Source of the DNA: Paraburkholderia elongata
GTDB taxonomy: Bacteria; Pseudomonadota; Gammaproteobacteria; Burkholderiales; Burkholderiaceae
Direction of reading: 5' to 3'
Length of the DNA: 36,554 nt
Assembly: GCF_013177735.1 (NCBI RefSeq)
Contig: NZ_WOEZ01000041.1
Location: 1 to 36,554, forward strand
The notes beneath the pieces were generated by a model, which was given only the letters and a program-made list of their open reading frames with translations, was not told the DNA's origin and ran no database searches. The translations under genes were made by a program, and so were the position numbers. Below are positions 16,650 to 25,134 of the stretch, piece by piece (the stretch's first letter is position 1; each line of letters begins with the position of its first letter).

Positions 16650-17957
16650 TTATGCCACCGGCCCCTGCGCCGGCTTCCTCCTCAGGAGAGCATAAAGAAT
16701 AATCGCCCCAAAGGTAGCGGTACCGATACCGCCGAGCCCAAATCCGCCAAGCTTCAATGAAAAATCCCCAGCGCCCAACACGAGGGTCACCGCAGCAACA
16801 ATCAGATTCCGGTTGTCGGAAAAATCCACCTTATTAACGACCCAAATCCGCGCGCCGGTCACGGCAATCAACCCAAACACAACAATCGACACACCGCCCA
16901 GCACGGGCCCCGGAATGGTCTGAATCACCGCCCCAAACTTCGGTGAGAAACCAAGCACAAGAGCAATAAGCGCAGCAATAACAAACACCAGCGTCGAATA
17001 AATCTTGGTCACGGCCATCACGCCAATGTTCTCGGCATATGTCGTCACGCCAGTGCCGCCGGCAAACCCGGACACGATGGTCGCAAGTCCATCGCCAAGA
17101 AACGCCCGGCCGACATAACGGTCGAGGTTCTGACCGGTCATCGCACTCACGGCCTTGATGTGCCCAAGATTCTCAGCAACAAGAATCACCGCAATCGGTG
17201 CGAGCAAGGTCATCGCCTGCATGTTGAAAACCGGCGCGGTGAAGTGCGGCATACCGAACCACGCAGCGTTCGCCACAATCGCAAAGTCGATCGGCTTACC
17301 CATGCCGAGACCATTCGTGACGATCGCGTAAATCACGTACGCCATCAGCAAACCAACCAGAATCAACAATCGCTGCAGCATGCCGCGCGCAAACACCGCA
17401 ACCGCGCCGACGCACAGCACCGTCACCAGCGCCATCCACGAGTCGAAGTTGCTGCCGCTCACGCCATGTACCGCGATCGGCGCAAGATTCAACCCGATCA
17501 CGCAGACGATCGCCCCAGTCACAACCGGCGGCATCAGCGTTTCAATCCAACTCGTGCCGACCGCCGACACGATCAGGCCAACGATCGCGTACACCACCCC
17601 GCACGCGATAATCCCTCCCAGCGCCACCGGAATGTTCATGTTCGGGCCATGGCCGCCGTACCCCGTCACCGCGATCACCAGACCGATGAACGCGAAGCTC
17701 GAGCCGAGATAGCTTGGTACGCGCCCACCCACCAGCACGAAGAACAACAGCGTGCCGATCCCCGACATGAAAATGCACAGGTTCGGATCGAAGCCCATCA
17801 GCAACGGCGCAAGCACGGTCGAACCGAACATCGCGACGACGTGCTGAATGCCCATCGCAAACATCTGCGGCCACGCGAGCCGCTCGTCGGTGCCGACAAT
17901 GCGACCCTCGGCAGCGTTCGGCTGGGCGCGCCAGCGTGGGAAATAGGAATCAGCCAT
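16650..17957 (-). CDS. rutG: RutG-like pyrimidine/uracil permease (NCS2 family)
   Basis: This 435-residue NCS2 transporter has about fourteen hydrophobic segments in the inner membrane. Matches to E. coli RutG as recalled include DERLAW near the start, MGIQHVVAMFGSTVLAP, GGRVPSYLGSSFAFIG, MPPVVTGAIVCVIGLNLAPIAV, VAENLGHIKAVSAMTG (with the substrate-site glutamate) and GGTGVTTYAENIGVM. It probably imports uracil or related pyrimidines with protons. No rut catabolic genes are nearby, so the physiological role is less certain than the family. GAGGAG upstream of ATG 17957 supports the start. Its 3' end touches the large inverted-repeat element. Confidence 0.9.
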   Translation of the reverse strand: MADSYFPRWRAQPNAAEGRIVGTDERLAWPQMFAMGIQHVVAMFGSTVLAPLLMGFDPNLCIFMSGIGTLLFFVLVGGRVPSYLGSSFAFIGLVIAVTGYGGHGPNMNIPVALGGIIACGVVYAIVGLIVSAVGTSWIETLMPPVVTGAIVCVIGLNLAPIAVHGVSGSNFDSWMALVTVLCVGAVAVFARGMLQRLLILVGLLMAYVIYAIVTNGLGMGKPIDFAIVANAAWFGMPHFTAPVFNMQAMTLLAPIAVILVAENLGHIKAVSAMTGQNLDRYVGRAFLGDGLATIVSGFAGGTGVTTYAENIGVMAVTKIYSTLVFVIAALIALVLGFSPKFGAVIQTIPGPVLGGVSIVVFGLIAVTGARIWVVNKVDFSDNRNLIVAAVTLVLGAGDFSLKLGGFGLGGIGTATFGAIILYALLRRKPAQGPVA

Positions 17958-17989
17958 GGCGGGGGTTCTCCTCTGTCGGCGTTTTAGTG

Positions 17990-18014
17990 GACGGCGCAGC
18001 GAAACTGCGCCGTC
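17990..18014 (-). terminator. GC-rich hairpin between chemoreceptor and permease genes
   Basis: GACGGCGCAG and CTGCGCCGTC form a perfect 10-bp stem with a 5-nt loop, 71 bp after the chemoreceptor stop and 33 bp before the permease start on the minus strand. No U tract follows, so it may be a weak terminator or a 5'-leader structure of the permease mRNA. Confidence 0.45.
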
Positions 18015-18084
18015 TGGGAATTACGCGCGAGTGTACGGAGAGCCACCAGGCGTGGCAAGAGCGGTTGAGACCGCACAAATAGCG

Positions 18085-19650
18085 CTACGCACGCCGCGCG
18101 TCCAGCGAGAACACCGTGACCGCCGCTTGCAACTGCCTTGCCTGGTCTGCCATCGACGCCGCCGCGGCCGCCGCCTGCTCGACCAGCGCCGCGTTCTGCT
18201 GGGTCACGTCGTCCATCTGCGCGACCGCGCGGTTCACTTCCTCGATGCCGGTGCTCTGCTCCTGCGACGCCGACGAAATCTCACCCATGATGTCGGTCAC
18301 GCGTTTCACCGCATGTGTGACTTCCGCCATCGTCTGACCGGCCCGCTCGGCCAGTTCAGCGCCGCTGCCCACGCGCGCCGTCGAACTTTCGATCAGCTCC
18401 TTGATCTCCTTGGCCGACACCGCGCTGCGCTGGGCCAGTGAACGCACCTCTCCCGCCACCACCGCAAAGCCGCGGCCCTGTTCACCGGCGCGCGCCGCTT
18501 CCACCGCCGCGTTCAGCGCGAGAATGTTGGTCTGGAACGCGATCCCTTCGATCACAGCAATGATGTCGGTCATGCGCTTCGACCCGGCCGCCAGTTCGCG
18601 CATCGTTTCGACCACATCGCCGACCAGGCTGCTGCCGCGCGCCGCCACTTCCGACGCGCCATGCGCGACACCGCCCGCCTGCTGGGCGTTCTCGGCATTC
18701 ATCTTCACCGTCGAGGTCAACTCCTGCATGCTCGACGCCGTTTCCTGCAACGCGGCCGCCTGTTCTTCGGTGCGTTGCGACAGATCGGTGTTGCCCTGCG
18801 CGATCTCACCCGAGGCCATCAGGATCGATTCGCTCGACTCGCTGATACCCGACACGATGCCGGCCAGCCGCTCACGCATGTTGCGCAGCGCGAACAGCAT
18901 GCTGCCGGTATCGCCCGCACGGGTGTCGACGCGCACGCTCAGGTCGCCGTCGGCGATGCGGTTGGCGATGTGCATCGCGTAATCCGGTTCGCCGCCGAGC
19001 TGGCGTGCAAGCCGCCGTGCAATCACCGTCGCGAGCAACGTGCCCACCGCGATCGCGCCCACCACCAACGCGAGCATCACGATGCGCATGTGCTGATAAT
19101 TGGCACTCGCCTCCTGCTGGGCTTCGATGGCTTGCTGGCGGCGATAGTCGATCAGCGCCGTGATGCGATCGCGCAGCGCCTCGCTCGACGCAATCGCGCG
19201 GCGCACGAGTTCGTTGTTGTCGACGCCGGCCGGAATCGGTTCGAGACCGATCTGCTGATGCACGATGCCTTCCCACACTGCCGACTTGCGCAGCACTCCG
19301 TCGAACAGCTCCTGACCCTTGCTGGTCGCAATGGTCGCGCGATACTGGTCGTAGGCGCCGTGCATCTCCTTGAGCGATGCGACGATGCTGTCCTTCAACT
19401 TTTGACGGCCGGCGTCGTCGGCTGCGTAGCCGAGATTCGCGGCGGCGAGATCGGAATCGATCTTGTGGCGGTTTGCCTCTTCCATCCAGTAGAGGCCGTT
19501 CATGTGCTGGTCGCAGATGGTGTCGGTAATGTCATGCATCGACGACAGAGTCTTCAGCGAAGTCCCGCCGATCACGACGCAGAACCCGATCACAACGGCA
19601 AACGCCAACAGCAGCTTCCTGATTACGGTCATGCGATCGAACCACTTCAT
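18085..19650 (-). CDS. Methyl-accepting chemotaxis protein
   Basis: This 521-residue receptor has an N-terminal membrane helix (about 10-32), a helical periplasmic sensor (about 35-190, four-helix-bundle type), a second membrane helix (about 192-215), a HAMP-like linker ([10 protein letters not shown]) and the signalling hairpin with the highly conserved tip [20 protein letters not shown]. It would control CheA/CheW and thus flagellar motion. No C-terminal xWxxF tether is seen. The frame is open to 19716, but ATG 19650 opens directly into [14 protein letters not shown] and has AAGGAT upstream. A possible weak FliA site (TAAA-N15-GCCATGTA) lies on the minus strand at 19726-19752. Confidence 0.92.
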   Translation of the reverse strand: MKWFDRMTVIRKLLLAFAVVIGFCVVIGGTSLKTLSSMHDITDTICDQHMNGLYWMEEANRHKIDSDLAAANLGYAADDAGRQKLKDSIVASLKEMHGAYDQYRATIATSKGQELFDGVLRKSAVWEGIVHQQIGLEPIPAGVDNNELVRRAIASSEALRDRITALIDYRRQQAIEAQQEASANYQHMRIVMLALVVGAIAVGTLLATVIARRLARQLGGEPDYAMHIANRIADGDLSVRVDTRAGDTGSMLFALRNMRERLAGIVSGISESSESILMASGEIAQGNTDLSQRTEEQAAALQETASSMQELTSTVKMNAENAQQAGGVAHGASEVAARGSSLVGDVVETMRELAAGSKRMTDIIAVIEGIAFQTNILALNAAVEAARAGEQGRGFAVVAGEVRSLAQRSAVSAKEIKELIESSTARVGSGAELAERAGQTMAEVTHAVKRVTDIMGEISSASQEQSTGIEEVNRAVAQMDDVTQQNAALVEQAAAAAASMADQARQLQAAVTVFSLDARRA

Positions 19651-19906
19651 CTCACCATCCTTCATAAGTCCTGAGGGGGCGCTCGCGCCGCTGTGCCATG
19701 GCGAAACATTTCGCATTTTTTCGGATACATGGCGACGCTCCCACCTCTTTTACGGCGGCCATAACAGAGACCTGAAGCGACAAATGGCGGGAATAACCGG
19801 GACAGGATGATGTAAGCAATGCCTGGCACGCACGGGGCCGGATCGTTTCGCCAACGTGCTTTGCAAGCAGGCGCGGTGATTGGGATTTGTCTGATATATG
19901 GGGACG

Positions 19907-20016
19907 GGCCCAACTCTTAGACTTTGTTTGCTGCGTTCGCCCCCATGAGCGCACGCGATGTTGTTGTAACTCTCCGACTTTCCGCTCACGCTCCCCCGGC
20001 GTGAGCGGTTTTTTTT
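19907..20016 (+). ncRNA. Candidate small RNA ending in an intrinsic terminator
   Basis: A strong terminator occurs on the plus strand at 19982-20016, although no plus-strand gene precedes it for about 4 kb. An extended -10-like element (TG-A-TATATG, 19893-19900) lies upstream, without a good -35, giving a possible transcript of about 110 nt. No coding frame of note is present. The transcript itself is inferred only. Confidence 0.35.
19982..20016 (+). terminator. Intrinsic terminator, plus strand
   Basis: CCGCTCACGC and GCGTGAGCGG form a 10-bp stem around a 7-nt loop, followed by eight T. There is no T run on the opposite strand, so it does not serve the DUF2239 gene that ends at 20075 on the minus strand. 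Confidence 0.8.
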
Positions 20017-20074
20017 CGTCGTTTTTTCGTCCATAAGCTTCGTTGGCCGCGCACTCGCCAGTGCGCGTTCGAAT

Positions 20075-20689
20075 TTATGGATGCCTGACGAAAGCATCCG
20101 CGGCAAGACGGAGCGTGTGGTTGCGCACGTCCTCTGGCCATGTCGCGACGATGTCGTCAAAACGCGCCCGATCGTCGGCGTAGAGCGCGCGCGTTGCATC
20201 TTCATAGTCAGGCAGATTGCCGGCGAGCGCGGTCATGAAGCGATACACCGCTTCTTGCGCTGCGCGTTTGCGGTCCTTGTCCTCGCTTGCAAGCCGCGCC
20301 GCTTCGACCAGTTTGCGCAGCGCAACCGAAGCGCCTCCCGATTGCCCGTTGAGCCAATCCCAATGACGCGGCAGTAGTGTGACCTCTCTCGCCACCACGC
20401 CGAGCTTGGGCCGGCCACGGCCACGCGGGGTGTCGTCTTCCCCGGCGTCAGCGGTTGCTGCGGGCTGCTCGCCGGGCGCCTCGCTTGCCAGCCGCGCGAG
20501 AATCTCTTCAGGCGTGCCGCGCAAATCAAACTCGACCGGGCGACTCGTGACGTTGTCGAAAATCAGCACGGGCGCCTGTTCGCCGCGCGCCAGCACCTCT
20601 CGTACAGCGAGCGCCACCTCGGGCAAGGAGCCCGAGGCGATGCGGCGGTGTCCCTCGAAAGCGGTGCAGGTAGCAGGATGGGGGGTCAT
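20075..20689 (-). CDS. DUF2239-family protein
   Basis: This 204-residue soluble protein matches the DUF2239 family in its features: TCTAFEGHRRIASGSL at the start, LIFDNVTSRPVEFDLRGT (about 42-59), a disordered acidic-glycine linker (about 75-95), GRPKLGVVAREVTLLPRHWDWL (about 93-114) and a helical C-terminal half with LPDYEDATRALYADD. Its biochemical role is unknown. The central segment GRGRPKLGVV..LPRHW..L resembles a short DNA-binding or toxin-antitoxin-like stretch, but this is speculative. GGAG seven bases before ATG fits. It has a very clear promoter flanked by two TACCCGGGTA palindromes, so it is probably controlled by a dedicated repressor. Confidence 0.85.
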   Translation of the reverse strand: MTPHPATCTAFEGHRRIASGSLPEVALAVREVLARGEQAPVLIFDNVTSRPVEFDLRGTPEEILARLASEAPGEQPAATADAGEDDTPRGRGRPKLGVVAREVTLLPRHWDWLNGQSGGASVALRKLVEAARLASEDKDRKRAAQEAVYRFMTALAGNLPDYEDATRALYADDRARFDDIVATWPEDVRNHTLRLAADAFVRHP

Positions 20690-20718
20690 GACAAACTCCA
20701 GAAAGATGAATTTGTCGA

Positions 20719-20746
20719 ATTATACCCGGGTATAAATTAAAGACAA
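20719..20746 (-). promoter_or_regulatory. Sigma-70-type promoter of the DUF2239 gene
   Basis: On the minus strand TTGTCT (20746-20741), a 16-nt spacer and a consensus TATAAT (20724-20719) form a good housekeeping promoter, about 30 bp before ATG 20689. The spacer contains the CCCGGG core of a palindromic operator. Confidence 0.75.
20720..20735. promoter_or_regulatory. Operator palindrome 1
   Basis: TTATACCCGGGTATAA is a perfect 16-bp palindrome overlapping the -10 box and spacer of the DUF2239 promoter. A bound protein would block RNA polymerase. Confidence 0.7.
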
Positions 20747-20750
20747 CATA

Positions 20751-20762
20751 TTACCCGGGTAA
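20751..20762. promoter_or_regulatory. Operator palindrome 2
   Basis: TTACCCGGGTAA is a perfect 12-bp palindrome with the same TACCCGGGTA core, centred 29 bp from palindrome 1 and just upstream of the -35 box. Confidence 0.7.
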
Positions 20763-20869
20763 AATTATTCAGAGCGGCGCACGCGATAGTTCCTACACCG
20801 ATCAGCGCCAGCCTTCTGCTTGAACTCGACGCGAGCCGCGGAGCGGCACATCGGTGAAATGTTCCTGCC

Positions 20870-22381
20870 TTACTGCGCCGGCGACACGACGTCGCTGTGC
20901 CGATCCGCCCGCGCCGCCACCGGATAGCACAGGACGCGGTTGCGGCCGGCGTCCTTGGCCTCGTAGAGCGCCTCGTCCGCAGCGTTGACGAGTGCGCGGC
21001 TCGTCGCGAATGTCTGGCTCCTGGTGCACGCAATGCCGATGCTGATGGTCAGCACATGGTGCGAACTCGCGACATGGCGAAGTTCGAGCGCCTGAACCGC
21101 GGCACGAATTTTCTCTGCGATATGCGCCGCCCCGACTTCGTCGGTATCCGGCAGCAGCACCGCGAACTCTTCGCCGCCGTAGCGCGCCGCGGTATCGCCC
21201 GGGCGCCGCACGCTCTGTCCGATGCAGCGCGCCACGGCAATGAGCGCATCGTCGCCGGCTGAATGGCCGTATAGATCGTTGAAGCCCTTGAACGTGTCGA
21301 CGTCGATCAGCAGCATCGACAACGGCCACGCGTTGCGTTGCGCGCGACGCCACTCCTCCTCCGCATGTTCCTCGAACGTGCGGCGATTATTCAGGCCGGT
21401 TAGCCCGTCGGTGCTCGCCAGCACGCGCAACTCTTCTTCGGCCGCGCGGCGCTGCCGCAATTGCTGCGAGAACAGGATGGCGAGCGCAATGATCGCCACG
21501 TCGAGCGCCACGATCAGCGTGCCGATGATCCACGCGCGACGCCGCCACTCCACATAGATATCGCGCGTAGAGAGCGCAACGTCGAGAATCAGCGGATACA
21601 TATCGATATGGCGGAACGCGTACCAGCGCTCGACACCGTCGATCGCCGCCGTGCCGAAGAAGTCTCCGCTGGGCTGCAGGAGGAAGCGTGAGTAGTTCGC
21701 GGTGCCGGTCAGACTCCGGCCGATGATTTTGGGATCATATGGGCGCCGCATCAGCATCGTGCCGTCGCTCAGCATCAGCGCCATCGACCCACCGTCGCCG
21801 AGATTCATGCCGGCGAACAGGTGCCTGAAGTAAGTGAGTCGCATCGTGCCGACCACCACGCCGTCGAAGCTGCCGTCCGGCCGCGAGATGCGCCGGCTCA
21901 GCGCAATGCTCACGTCCTTGCCGTGTACCTTGGGCATGAACGGATGGCTGACATACAGGCCGACATTGGGAGAGTCGCGCTGAACGCGGAAGTAATCACG
22001 CTCGGCGAGATTGAACGCGCGCGGAGGCGTGGATTGCGAATCGAAGACGATGTTGCCGGCCGCGTCGAGTACGAGAATCGAACCCAGGTCTTTTGCGCTG
22101 GCGGAGCCGTCGAACAGCACCATCTGGCGGATCGCCGGCGGCAAGTCCAGCACGCCGGGTTGTTTCAGGCCTTGAATGACGGCCCGCAGCGACAGATCGT
22201 AGATCTCGAGATTACGCGACACGTCGCGTTCGACCAGCAGCGAGACGTTGAAGACGGAATCCTGTGCGCGCCGCAGCGCGTCATCGCGCATCTGCGCCAA
22301 TACCCACACCGCAATCGCAAGGATCACGCTGGCCAGCACGATACTGATGGCAATCACGATGTTCGGTCGGCGCGTCACCAT
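20870..22381 (-). CDS. Membrane diguanylate cyclase with periplasmic Cache-type sensor
   Basis: This 503-residue protein has a membrane helix (about 8-30), a large periplasmic double-Cache-like domain (about 35-285; ILVLDAAGNIVFDS, RDYFRVQRDS, LSRRISRPDGSFDGVVVG), a second membrane helix (about 290-312) and a GGDEF domain (about 330-490). The active-site motif is GGEEF (402-406), and RPGD (393-396) forms the inhibitory I-site five residues before it, so active, product-inhibited synthesis of c-di-GMP is expected. Length and order are typical of Cache-GGDEF proteins. The ligand is unknown. The ATG has only a weak Shine-Dalgarno sequence. It is transcribed towards the DUF2239 gene, with 180 bp between. 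Confidence 0.9.
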   Translation of the reverse strand: MVTRRPNIVIAISIVLASVILAIAVWVLAQMRDDALRRAQDSVFNVSLLVERDVSRNLEIYDLSLRAVIQGLKQPGVLDLPPAIRQMVLFDGSASAKDLGSILVLDAAGNIVFDSQSTPPRAFNLAERDYFRVQRDSPNVGLYVSHPFMPKVHGKDVSIALSRRISRPDGSFDGVVVGTMRLTYFRHLFAGMNLGDGGSMALMLSDGTMLMRRPYDPKIIGRSLTGTANYSRFLLQPSGDFFGTAAIDGVERWYAFRHIDMYPLILDVALSTRDIYVEWRRRAWIIGTLIVALDVAIIALAILFSQQLRQRRAAEEELRVLASTDGLTGLNNRRTFEEHAEEEWRRAQRNAWPLSMLLIDVDTFKGFNDLYGHSAGDDALIAVARCIGQSVRRPGDTAARYGGEEFAVLLPDTDEVGAAHIAEKIRAAVQALELRHVASSHHVLTISIGIACTRSQTFATSRALVNAADEALYEAKDAGRNRVLCYPVAARADRHSDVVSPAQ

Positions 22382-22691
22382 GAGCTTTTCATTCGAGCAT
22401 GCGTTGATGTAGGCGCGTCAAGAAGTGGGCCGCGTTCGGAAGGCGCGCCCCGTGAAACGGTAGCCTACCAGACGCCGAGGCACGTCAAACGAGGGAAAAG
22501 GCAGGTTTTTTGCGGACTGGCCGAAAATTTTTGACGATGGCGTGGCTCAAGCCGCGCGCGCCGACGCGGCGCCGGAATACTGCGTCCAAAACAGCACGGA
22601 CGTTAGATTTTGCGCCTGTGTTTTACGCCCACCCGCACTTTCGCCCAGCAACCCGCGGAGCGGCGCGCAAACTTCACGTCGATCCGGACGC
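22382..22691. other. 310-bp gap without a recognisable gene
   Basis: This region separates the diguanylate cyclase start from the stop of the epimerase gene on the same strand. I see only short overlapping open frames and no clear promoter, terminator or repeat. Confidence 0.5.
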
Positions 22692-23393
22692 TCAGCCGGC
22701 GTGCAGATCGAGCGCCGGCGCAGATGCGGTGCGGCTGAGCGCGCGGATATCGGCGACCTCGAGCACCGCTTTGGCGGCGCCATGGCGCGCGACCGCCAGC
22801 ATCGCCTGGCCGATGTCTTCGGTGCTCAGAATGTGGTTGGGAAAAAGCGCGCGCAGCATCGGCAGGAGAAACTTGGCCGCTGTGTAGAACAGCCGGTACG
22901 AGCGGGTCTTCGAACGGACGCCGTGCAGCGGCTCGATCACGCCGGGGCGGAACAGATAGACCGCTTTGAACGGCAGCCGCTGCAGCGCGTTCTCGGTCTT
23001 GCCCTTGACCCGCGCCCACATGCTGCGGCCGCGTTCGGTGCTGTCGGTTCCCGCACCGGACACGTAGACGAAGGTCATCTGCGGATTGAGACGGGCAAGC
23101 GTCTGCGCAGCGGCCAGCGTCAGGTCATAAGTGAGGCGCGCATAGTCGGCCTCCTGCATGCCTGCGGACGACACACCCAAACAGAAAAAGCACGCATCGA
23201 AACCCGTCAACGATGCTTCCAGCGCCCGGTAGTCCATCAGGTCCGGCTGAATCAGTTCGACAAGGCGCGGATCGAGCTGGCCGGTGCGGGTGCGGCCAAC
23301 CGTCTGAACCACCTCGACGTCGGGCGCGCGCAGGCATTCGCGCAATACGCCCTGCCCGACCATGCCGGTCGCGCCGAATATTAGAACCTTCAT
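22692..23393 (-). CDS. NAD(P)-binding epimerase-like (atypical SDR) protein
   Basis: This 233-residue Rossmann-fold protein begins MKVLIFGATGMVGQGVLREC, with the GATGxxGxG dinucleotide-binding loop at about 7-15. Further features are CLGVSS, YVSGAG near 116-121 and RVKGKTE with a lysine in the place of the catalytic YxxxK. It resembles HTATIP2/TIP30-like atypical SDRs annotated as NAD-dependent epimerases; the substrate is unknown. ATG 23393 is chosen over an upstream in-frame start because the nucleotide-binding strand starts right there and GGAG lies eight bases upstream. That ATG overlaps, as ATGA, the stop codon of an SDR remnant, which suggests an ancestral translationally coupled pair. 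Confidence 0.85.
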   Translation of the reverse strand: MKVLIFGATGMVGQGVLRECLRAPDVEVVQTVGRTRTGQLDPRLVELIQPDLMDYRALEASLTGFDACFFCLGVSSAGMQEADYARLTYDLTLAAAQTLARLNPQMTFVYVSGAGTDSTERGRSMWARVKGKTENALQRLPFKAVYLFRPGVIEPLHGVRSKTRSYRLFYTAAKFLLPMLRALFPNHILSTEDIGQAMLAVARHGAAKAVLEVADIRALSRTASAPALDLHAG

Positions 23394-23532
23394 GATGCGT
23401 GCTCCATAGTCGCGCTCGGCCAGCGCGCGTTGGTCAGTCGTTCGAATATGTCCCACAAGCGGATGGCGACCGCTTTGTCCTGAGCGAGGCGGCCGGTCTG
23501 ACCGGAATGTCCGCAGTGGTCCAATTTGCCAT
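23390..23532 (-). pseudogene. SDR oxidoreductase remnant with internal deletion
   Basis: From ATG 23532 the frame reads MANWTTADIP, a typical N terminus of one SDR subfamily, which continues in intact members as SQTGRLAVVTGA. Here the continuation GQTGRLAQ is in the next frame, so one base has been lost, and it then jumps to AVAIRLWDIFERLTNARW, which resembles the C-terminal end of the same kind of protein. The catalytic middle (about 240 residues) is missing. Its TGA overlaps the ATG of the epimerase. The family match is from memory. Confidence 0.6.
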
Positions 23533-23583
23533 GTCGTTCATCCTTAGATTGCCTTTGGCTGAGTTGCGTTGCTGGCTCAGTGT

Positions 23584-24459
23584 TCACGCTTTCGCCGATG
23601 CGGCGGGAAACACCGGCAACGGCGCCGGCGCGGCAAAATCGGTCGCGGTACTGACCGCTCGCCAGGCTTCGGCGCTTGCAGCGCGCGCCTTGTCGCCTTC
23701 ACCGGCGTAATGCAATGCGTCACTACCGAGCAGGAGATGGGCTGGCAATGAATCGTGATACGCGAGCTTCAGGACGACTTGCGCAACCTTTGCGGGATCG
23801 CCAGCCTCATGGCCGACATACTGGGACAGCATCTCCGCCACCGCGCCGACCGATGGCACGTAGTCCGGCAGCAAATCCGGCGTCGCGCCGCTCGCTTCAG
23901 TGCCCCAGTCTGTTTTCATGCCGCCAGGCTCGAGCGCAGTCACGTGGACGCCAAACGGCGCGAGCTCCTGACTGATCACCTCGGTGAACCCGCCGACCGC
24001 CCACTTCGCAGCCTGATACGCGCTCAATCCCGCCATCCCGATACGGCCGCCCACCGACGAAATCTGGATCACGTGGCCGGCTCGCTGTTTCCGCAGCACC
24101 GGCAGCGCCGCACGCGTGACGTTAACTACACCATAGAAGTTGGTGTCGATCTGCGCGCGGAAATCGTCCTCGGTGGTTTGCTCGAACGGCGCCAGGTGAC
24201 CGAAACCCGCATTGTTCACGACCACATCGAGCCGGCCGAATGCATCGACAGCGGCCTGTACCGCGTTGCGGGCCGCCGCCGGATCCGTGACGTCCAGCGC
24301 AACTGCCCGAACCTGCTCGCCATAACGTGTCAGCAGATCAGCCAACTGACGCGGATCGCGCGCCGTAGCCACGACACGCTCACCGGCGCGCAACGCTGCT
24401 TCGACAATTTCGCGCCCCAGCCCGCGAGCACTTCCCGTAACCAACCAGACCTTCGACAT
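23584..24459 (-). CDS. Short-chain dehydrogenase/reductase
   Basis: This classical SDR of about 291 residues has TGSARGLG (about 9-16) for NAD(P) binding, the D-V-T acidic site near 60, NNAG (about 86-89), and the catalytic triad in ISSVGG and YQAAK. The C-terminal end is Ala/Pro-rich. It oxidises or reduces an unknown hydroxy/keto substrate in the cytoplasm. Two adjacent ATG codons exist (24462 and 24459); 24459 gives better spacing to the AAGGAG site. It lies 56 bp downstream of the TetR gene on the same strand, and both have a TGAG...CTCA site in front, so repression by that TetR is likely. Confidence 0.9.
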   Translation of the reverse strand: MSKVWLVTGSARGLGREIVEAALRAGERVVATARDPRQLADLLTRYGEQVRAVALDVTDPAAARNAVQAAVDAFGRLDVVVNNAGFGHLAPFEQTTEDDFRAQIDTNFYGVVNVTRAALPVLRKQRAGHVIQISSVGGRIGMAGLSAYQAAKWAVGGFTEVISQELAPFGVHVTALEPGGMKTDWGTEASGATPDLLPDYVPSVGAVAEMLSQYVGHEAGDPAKVAQVVLKLAYHDSLPAHLLLGSDALHYAGEGDKARAASAEAWRAVSTATDFAAPAPLPVFPAASAKA

Positions 24460-24480
24460 CATGCGCTCCTTACATTTAAT

Positions 24481-24500
24481 TGAGCAAGTAATCACTCATT
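24481..24500. promoter_or_regulatory. TetR operator candidate ahead of the SDR gene
   Basis: TGAGCAAGTAATCACTCATT contains the TGAG...CTCA dyad and, read on the minus strand, shares AATGAGTGATT and GCTCAAT with the site at 25115 except for three inserted bases. It lies about 22 bp before the SDR start. Confidence 0.55.
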
Positions 24501-24515
24501 AATCAGACAAAAAAT

Positions 24516-25088
24516 TTAGTTCTGGGCGATCGCGTGCCAGAACGCTTCAAAACCGGCCTTGCGATAACGGTCGGCGTCGGCCGGTTCACGAGCGATGAAA
24601 TCCATGGTGGTTTCAGCCAGCGCCGCCATGATCGCCGACAGGAAAGCCGGCGGCTGATCACGCAAGGCGCCGCTCGCCACGCTTGCCTGAATCATTGTGT
24701 TGATGTCCGCGAAGGACTCCATGCCCGTTGCGCGCGTGCAGTCGGTCAGGCGCTCCGACACGGACAGTTGCGCCATCGCCCGGCGTTTTTGCGGCTGCGC
24801 CACGCCCCAGTCGACAAACTTGTTCCACACGTGTTGGGCGCGATCGCGCACGCTGGCTTGCTTCGGGTAAGTCGTCATCATCACTTCGCGCAGCTCCGCC
24901 TTGATGTCCAGGTAGAGCTGGTTCAGCAACTCGTCCTTATTGTCGAAGTACGTGAACAGCGTTCCTTCAGCCACACCCGCCAGTTTTGCGATGCGTGCAG
25001 TGGGCGCGCCCAAGCCCTGCTCGGCAATGACCTCGGCGGCAGCGGCAAGGATGGCGTTGCGTTTGTCTTCGCTTTTCGGACGGGCCAT
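24516..25088 (-). CDS. TetR-family transcriptional repressor
   Basis: This 190-residue regulator has an N-terminal TetR DNA-binding domain (about 8-55; ILAAAAEVIAEQGLGAPTARIAKLAGVAEGTLFTYFDNKDELL) and a helical ligand-binding C-terminal domain. Length is normal. A TTG at 25112 would extend it by eight residues; ATG 25088 is preferred because MARPKSE is a typical start. The operator-like site AATGAGTGATTGCTCAATCA lies 27-46 bp upstream, and a second copy precedes the SDR gene downstream. Autorepression and control of the SDR are therefore likely. The ligand is unknown. Confidence 0.9.
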   Translation of the reverse strand: MARPKSEDKRNAILAAAAEVIAEQGLGAPTARIAKLAGVAEGTLFTYFDNKDELLNQLYLDIKAELREVMMTTYPKQASVRDRAQHVWNKFVDWGVAQPQKRRAMAQLSVSERLTDCTRATGMESFADINTMIQASVASGALRDQPPAFLSAIMAALAETTMDFIAREPADADRYRKAGFEAFWHAIAQN

Positions 25089-25114
25089 ACGGTTCGCTTC
25101 GACTACAGCCAATA

Positions 25115-25134
25115 AATGAGTGATTGCTCAATCA
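25115..25134. promoter_or_regulatory. TetR operator candidate ahead of its own gene
   Basis: AATGAGTGATTGCTCAATCA carries a TGAG-N6-CTCA dyad about 30 bp upstream of the tetR-type start codon. It matches the site before the SDR gene. Confidence 0.55.

Noticed and set aside
19726..19752. FliA promoter for the chemoreceptor at 18085-19650
   Set aside because: TAAA and the 15-nt spacing are right, but the -10 (GCCATGTA) matches only half of the consensus.
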